DNA of 64,000 bases from Larix kaempferi (lineage: Eukaryota > Streptophyta > Pinopsida > Pinales > Pinaceae): NCBI GenBank assembly GCA_027924585.1, contig BSBM01002102.1:147479-211478 (forward strand), in the 5' to 3' direction. Position numbers and translations under genes: made by a program. Position 1 is the first letter of the stretch; every line of letters begins with the position of its first letter. The notes beneath the pieces were generated by a model, which was not told the origin of the DNA, did not search any database, and saw only the letters and a list, made by a program, of their open reading frames with translations. Below, piece by piece: positions 58,687-64,000 of the stretch.

Positions 58687-59240
58687 TTACCATCGACTAC
58701 CTATCTGTCTCATCTGTCCATGAGATCCTCCCATAACTGGCTGAGAACCTGGACGAGTAGAGGTGCACAACCATCTACTACCTGTTCGTCTCATATGCCG
58801 ATGGGATGCTCCCATACCTGGCTGAGGACCTAAACGAGTAGAGGTAACTATGCAAGCATCACACAACCATCTACTACCTGTTCGTCTCATCTGTTGATGG
58901 GATTACTCCCATACCTAGCTGAGAACCTGAACGAGTAGAGGTACCTGTGTGTAACCCGACCATCTACTACATGTTCATCTCATCTGGCGATGGGATTACT
59001 CCCATACCTGGCTGAGAACCTAGACTAATAGAGGCACCTGGGTGGAACCCGACCATCTACTATTTGTCTGTCTCATCTGCTGATGGGATTACTCCCATAC
59101 CTGGCTGAGAACCTAGACGAATAGAGGCACCTAGGTGGAACCTAACCATCTACTACCTGTCTATCTCATCTGCCGATGGGATTACTCCCATACCTGGCTG
59201 AGAACCTGGAGGAGTAGAGGTACCTGGGTGAAAGCAAGGT
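58687..59240 (-). repeat. Tandem array D: 93-bp repeats
   Basis: The marker CCATCTACTA recurs at 58771, 58867, 58960, 59053 and 59146, the last three steps exactly 93 bp. Shared pieces: GATGGGATTACTCCCATACC and TGGCTGAGAACCT. The open frame at 58687-58890 on the minus strand is a by-product of the 93-bp (31-codon) period. Confidence 0.88.
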
Positions 59241-59253
59241 AAACATCTCCATG

Positions 59254-59760
59254 TCATCTTTCCCTCTCAAGGAGGGACACATTCTCTTCCACTCCAAGTC
59301 TTCCACGAAAGTATTCAAACTTTATCCCAGGAAGAGGCTTGGTGAGAACATCTGCAGTCTGGTCATCTGTCGCAACATACTGTAACTCGACCGCACCTTT
59401 CTGCACCATATCACGAATGAAGTAATACTGAATCTCTATATGCTTTGCCTTTTCATGGAATATAGGATTCATTGATATCTACACACAGCTCTGGTTATCA
59501 CAGTGAATCACAGTTGGCTCTGGAATCTGGCCAAATTGTCCTGCAAGAAGTTTTCGAAGCCATACCGCTTCTCGAGATGCTGTACTAGCAGCCATATACT
59601 TGGGCCTCTGCAGTACTGAGTGTTACTGAGGCTGCTTCCTGCTACACCAAGAATTACTGCAAAACCTAGACTGAATGCACCTCAACATACTAGAAGACCT
59701 TTACTGAATCCACCAAGATTATCCATGCTCTAGCATCATTCTTTATCCATTGAGACTTGT
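59254..59760 (-). pseudogene. Copia pol C-terminus (RNase H end)
   Basis: In sense from 59472: MNPIFHEKAKHIEIQYYFIR, DMVQKGAVELQYVATDDQ, TADVLTKPLPGIKFEYFRGR and LGVEENVSLLERER with a stop at 59254. This is the usual copia pol ending. Upstream (59480-59760) the RNase H is too decayed to read cleanly. The final codons overlap a purine stretch TTGAGAGGGAAAG that matches the PPT at the LTR edge. Confidence 0.85.
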
Positions 59761-60260
59761 CATCTTCTGCGTCTGGTTTTGGGATCTTCTTATGACGAAC
59801 TTCAAAAGATCATTTTCTTCTAATATGGGAAGAACCCTAGACTTCCAAGAAATGAAATTGGAAGCCCCATCAAGTCGACTCTTCAACCTTCATTCCAATC
59901 ATCTTGACTGCAGAATTGGATCAAAAACCCTAGCAAGAGCTAGGTCAAAAATGAAGTTTGGAATCTTGCAAAACTGGCTCCATAGGAAAATGCACCCTAG
60001 CAAGGCAAGTTGAGAGAAGGTAGGGTCGAGCCAAATCTGTGTAGGGAACAACACAAAACTTGAAACCCTAATTTCTGCAGTAATTGCAACAGCTGCAGAA
60101 TTAGGTCAAAAAATGAAACTTCTCATAACTGGAATTTTCCTTCACCAAAAGATGTACCTTCCCTAGGGTGAAATTTCTAATGCTCTTTTCAAGTCAAACT
60201 GATGAGGGAAGGCCCCGAAAAGTGAAACACTAGTTTCTGGCAACGGCTTCTTCTAGTACT
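59761..60260 (-). other. Leader of the 57300-60909 copia element
   Basis: Non-coding sequence after the primer site in sense. The plus-strand frame at 59750-60013 has no motif and opposes the element. Confidence 0.5.
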
Positions 60261-60272
60261 GCTCTGATACCA

Positions 60273-60909
60273 TGTTAGAATTTATAGCAGCAAAACCAGG
60301 ATCACTAAAAGAAGGGCAAAGCACAAAAACAAATGAGTGTGGAGCTCGTTTAACCATGATGATAAGAACAATCATCTCCCAACCATAGACAAAGCTATTT
60401 GTCTCCCCCGAGCTCACGCCTTCCAAGAGAGAACGATGTACATCCAGATAGTAGTAGCGCAAACCTATGAAAAATAAGAGAGAAACTTCTCCAATAGTGG
60501 AGAACCCCAAAAATCAGTCCCCTAGCTGTAGTAGCGAACCTCTCTTGACTAGAGCGAACTTGCTTGAGTGAATGACCAAATAAGAGGTCGAACTCTACAT
60601 TTATACACATCAAAAAGTGACTTTTTCCATACAGGGTTGACCTGACTTTCCCTAACTGAGCCGACCTGACTGGGCAGTTCAGCCCATTGTTTGGGGAAAA
60701 CTGCCCACTGTTTTGGGGCAGTTTACCCACTGGGCCAACTTGTCTTGGGGGAATACAAAAATTACATTAATAAATCTTTTCTTTCTGATTTCACCTCAAG
60801 GTTTGCATTGATTCCTTCAAGGGTTTTACATGATCAAATACATTGATATCTTCTCCCGCCAGAGGTACAAGGTACAAGAATAACTTCCGAAGTTGCACTA
60901 TTTCCAATA
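60273..60909 (-). repeat. 5' LTR of the 57300-60909 copia element
   Basis: Aligns with 57300-57933; ends CCAATA where the partner has CCAACA. A short GGTACAA duplication is present near 60870. Confidence 0.87.
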
Positions 60910-60914
60910 GACTA

Positions 60915-61217
60915 ACAATTATATACATTATTTTTCGTTCATCCAAAACTAATATGGATTAGCTTGATAAACTTGTTTAGGATTTCTAAGAACCCAACTC
61001 TTTGGTAAAGGCATATGTGGTTACATGATGTTAAATGAACTTTGAAGTATCATATGAAAAATCATATTTCAAAATTGAAGGTGTTACACCCCAAATTCTC
61101 TGCAACGTGCATTTCAAGATATATCGGATTTAAGGGGTCTTTTACCATTGTAAAAGGCCAAGTATGGACTTGTTTATGTTAAAGTGTTGGTCTTGTTATC
61201 ACACTTTTTGTAGAGGG
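60915..61217. other. Spacer between two copia elements
   Basis: About 300 bp, AT-rich at the left, no coding signal. The last bases (GTAGAGGG) before the next LTR resemble the purine stretch before that family's other LTR. Confidence 0.45.
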
Positions 61218-62169
61218 TGTTGAAAAAGATAACTATGGAGGTCCTCCCTCATATTTTTGGTGCGAGTGTGATGAGGGGGACCAAAAAGTTTTGTTCCTTG
61301 TGTATTTATGTAATAAAATGACTTTTATGTAAATAAAGACATTTTTGTACTTTATAAAAGTGGGTCAGTTAAGTGATGTATTTATTAATTATTTTATTAT
61401 TGAGAAAAGTGCATCTATTGTGAACCATAGATCTCCTAATCTAATCCTAGCCATTGATCAGGTAGTTTCTTTGGTAGTTAGGGTTAGTTAGTGAAAAGTA
61501 AAGTATAAAATGAAGTGAAAGGGACAAATGAAACACTCACCATCAGAGAGAGAGGAAGAGAAAAATTGAAGAGGAAGAAGAGTACCCAAGAAAGGAAAAT
61601 TTCCAAGAAAGAGGAGCAGCACATAATTCAAGGCAGTCGTACATCAGCATTTATTGCAGCCCCACGTGTGGGATCGAAACCCAAGGAAGTTGGCTTGAAT
61701 CCCAAGGCAATTGGCAGGCATTTAATGCAGACCATACAGTAGTGAAAGAAGACACGTGCAGGCATAATTTTCGAGGCAAACCGTACAACAACCATACAGC
61801 AGTCCTACAGCAGTATTTTGGCATGAATTTTGAGGTTGGCACAGTTTTCTAGGTAGGCTGAAAATTCTGATTTAGTTTGTTGTTTATGAATTTTTGCCTG
61901 TGAGGGTTGAAAGAGAAATTCCATGTATTGAATTTCTGTTCTCTTCTTTAAGAATATTTTTTCTAGGGTTTTCCCCAAGTGAAGGGGTTTTTGCCCGGTC
62001 AAGTTTGACCAAATCTCAAGCGTTCAATGTGCTTGCATATTTTCAGTATTTGGAGTATCTTTGAAGTGATGGTTTTACTTTTAAATTTTCTAAATTAAAA
62101 CCCTAGATTTTCAAAGTGTTTGACATAATGTGTGAATGAGCAATTTCACATTTAATGTCAATTTTCTCA
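61218..62169 (+). repeat. 5' LTR of the internally deleted copia element
   Basis: TGTTGAAAAAG...TTTTCTCA, 952 bp, matching 62602-63550. A TATA-like box (TATAAAA, 61504) lies about 290 bp in, and copies of the GGCA-N-TTTCGAGG motif follow at 61760-61860. Confidence 0.87.
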
Positions 62170-62601
62170 TGGTATCAAAGCCATACTAAAATAGGAAGCA
62201 AGCAAGTGCAGAAGAGTGTTGTGGTTGTCTTTCATTTGTTTTTTGGTTGTAGGTGATTTCCATGATGAGTATCAGGTATGAGGATAGGTTGGATGGAGTA
62301 TCCAACTATCCCATGGAAAGTAAGAATGACTAAACCAACAGTTGCAGTTGATCGGCATGTTAGTTACATTTCTTCTGATGAAGAGAGGGAATCTCTCAAA
62401 AGCACTGGCAGAAGACTCACCCAAACAGGTGATGGTGATGAGCAGGTTAATGAGGTTCAAGCAAAATCTCAAGAGTCGGAGTTTTATTTCAGAGGTGGGC
62501 ACTTCTCTCCGAGAGACATTCCAGAGCAAGAGGGAGCTGCGTCAGGAGTCAATGGTAGAGATTTGGATGGTGTCGAAAGGACCTCCCTCGTTATGAGGGA
62601 G
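62170..62601 (+). pseudogene. Copia gag start fused to truncated interior
   Basis: After the primer site, an ATG at about 62262 opens MMSIRYEDRLDGVSNYPMES, like the N-terminus of copia gag (E-D-RLDGxxNY). It then leaves the family pattern. Frames continue for about 85-109 codons on the plus strand but lack gag core, protease or RT motifs. A large deletion must have removed the rest. Confidence 0.65.
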
Positions 62602-63550
62602 TGTTGAAAAAGATAACTCTAGAGGTCCTCCCTCATATTTTTTGTGTGAGTGTCATGAGGGGTACCAGAAAGTTGTGTTCCTTGTGTATTTATGTAATAA
62701 AGTGACTTTTACATAAATAAAGGCATATTTGTACTTTATAAAAGTGGGTCACTTAAGTGATGTATTTATTAAATATTTTATTATTGAGAAAAGTGCATCT
62801 ATTGTGAACCATAGATCTCCTAATTTAATCCTATCCATTGATTAGGTAGTTTCTTTGGTAGTTAGGGTTAGTTAGTGAAAAGTAAAGTATAAAATGAAGT
62901 GAAAGGGACAAATGAAACACTCACCATCAGAGAGAGAGGAGAGAAAAAATTGAAGAGGAAGAAGAGTACCCAAGAAAGGCACAATTTCCAAGAAATATGA
63001 GCAGCACGCATCCCAAGGAGTAACACTAAATTCAAGGCAACCATACAGTAGCATTTATTGCAGCCACAACGTGTGGGCTCGACTCCCAAGGAAGTTGGCT
63101 CGAATCCCAAGGCAATTGACAGGCATTTACTGCAAACCGTATAGCAATGAAAGAAGACACGTGCAAGCACAGTTTTCGAGGCAAACCGTACAGCAACAAT
63201 TTGGCACAAATTTCGAGGTTGGCACAGTTTTCTAGTTGGCTGAAAATTCTGATTTAGTTTGTTGTTTATGAAATTTTTCCTGTGAGGGTTGAAAGAGAAA
63301 TTCCATGTATTGAATTTTTGTACTCTTCTTTAAGAATAATTTTTCTAGGGTTCCCCAAGTGAAGGGGTTTTGCCCGATCAAGTTTGACCAAAATCTCAAG
63401 TGTTCAATGTGCTTGCATATTTTCAGTATTTGGAGTATCTTTGAAGTGGTGGTTTTACTTTTAAATTTTCTAAGTTAAAACCCTATATTTTCAAAGTGTT
63501 TGACAAAATGTGTGAATGAGCAATTTCATATTTAATGTCAATTTTCTTCA
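62602..63550 (+). repeat. 3' LTR of the internally deleted copia element
   Basis: 949 bp, TGTTGAAAAAG...TTTCTTCA, matching 61218-62169 with scattered substitutions and small indels. Confidence 0.87.
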
Positions 63551-64000
63551 CAAAGGACTTACTCTCTCATTTTGTTAGAGCAAACCACAATTTTGAGATT
63601 GACCAGTATAGCTGAGTCCTAGAGACAAAGCACCAGATGCAGATGGTTGAGATTCATGAGTGTTGTTAGTGCAATTGGATCAATTGAGTGGGCAGTGTTC
63701 AAAGTAGGATCCCAAGTCATTTACCTACTGATTCAAGGGTCCCCTTTCCATACATGTTAGAACTTGGGTTTCAGTGGATGTCTCCACTATTTGACAAAGG
63801 ATTGGATCTTGGTTGACAGCGACTCACAGCAGCTACAGATGATGTATCCTACATTCTACAGATTCTACTAGACAATGTCCCTTGAGGTTATTATATGGAT
63901 AGTTATAGGTGATATTGATGGACTAACTTGCATTTTGATCTATTCTATAACTAGTGATTATTTGATAAGTATGATGAGTAGGACACTAGCTTAGAAGTAA
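63551..64000. other. Right edge, no feature recognised
   Basis: 450 bp without a supported gene or repeat boundary. Confidence 0.45.

Larger units (their letters stand above)
57300..60909 (-). mobile_element. Ty1/copia element with tandem arrays, nearly all coding lost
   Basis: LTRs at 57300-57933 and 60273-60909, flanked by the exact duplication GACTA (57295-57299 and 60910-60914). The Met-tRNA primer site GCTCTGATACCA (plus strand, 60261-60272) touches the right LTR, so the element is minus-strand. The 2.3-kb interior holds a leader, a scrap of pol (59254-59760) and about 1 kb of tandem repeats. It is related to the 22393-28406 element: LTR edges and PPT regions match in pattern. Not autonomous. 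Confidence 0.9.
61218..63550 (+). mobile_element. Internally deleted copia element with 0.95-kb LTRs
   Basis: Direct LTRs at 61218-62169 and 62602-63550 enclose only 432 bp. A Met-tRNA primer site TGGTATCAAAGCC (62170-62182) touches the left LTR, and the purine stretch GAGGGAG precedes the right LTR. The interior keeps a gag start. No matching target duplication was found (GAGGG at the left, CAAAG at the right), so the two LTRs may come from different insertions joined by recombination. Confidence 0.85.

Noticed and set aside
58687-58890. Minus-strand frame with repeated GSRWLC-type peptides
   Set aside because: A by-product of the 93-bp tandem unit (31 codons), not a gene.

Overview
This window looks like nuclear DNA of a seed plant with a large, transposon-rich genome. 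A conifer or other gymnosperm is my best guess, by inference only: nested LTR retrotransposons, kilobase-scale introns packed with transposon debris, and almost no intergenic genes. I found no rRNA, tRNA, CRISPR array or bacterial-type operon.

The only host gene I can support is on the minus strand at 33349-52043. It encodes a 3-phosphoinositide-dependent protein kinase 1 (PDK1): an AGC-type kinase domain followed by a PH domain. Ten exons join in one unbroken frame (438 codons plus stop, all junctions GT-AG). They cover everything from just after the glycine-rich loop to the stop codon. The N-terminal exon(s) were not found and probably lie beyond the right edge. One intron is 10.7 kb and holds LINE, hAT, copia and gypsy remnants. 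Another carries a solo LTR and a third a 5'-truncated LINE.

Left part: 1-5542 is a L1-type LINE on the plus strand (ORF1 and ORF2), broken by a few stop codons. From 6553 to 29934 there is a transposon nest resolved by target-site duplications (TSDs). A non-autonomous copia element (TSD CTAGA) was hit by a 14-kb Tat/Ogre-like gypsy element at 7518-21538 (TSD CTCTC/CTCCC) and by a second copia element at 22393-28406 (TSD CCCAT). The gypsy element was itself hit by a solo LTR at 18187-19555 (TSD TTGGA) and by a 422-bp MITE at 12851-13272. Every element with LTRs in this nest is on the minus strand.

Right part: 57300-60909 is a third minus-strand copia element (TSD GACTA) with almost no coding sequence left. 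61218-63550 is a plus-strand, internally deleted copia element with 0.95-kb LTRs.

The most interesting observations are: two copia elements whose pol end and 3' LTR are separated by long tandem arrays, each bounded by two copies of the polypurine-tract motif; an extra RNase H domain upstream of the reverse transcriptase in the gypsy element; a GGGAGC-rich MITE family with two copies here; and a short motif repeated many times inside the LTRs of three different copia families.
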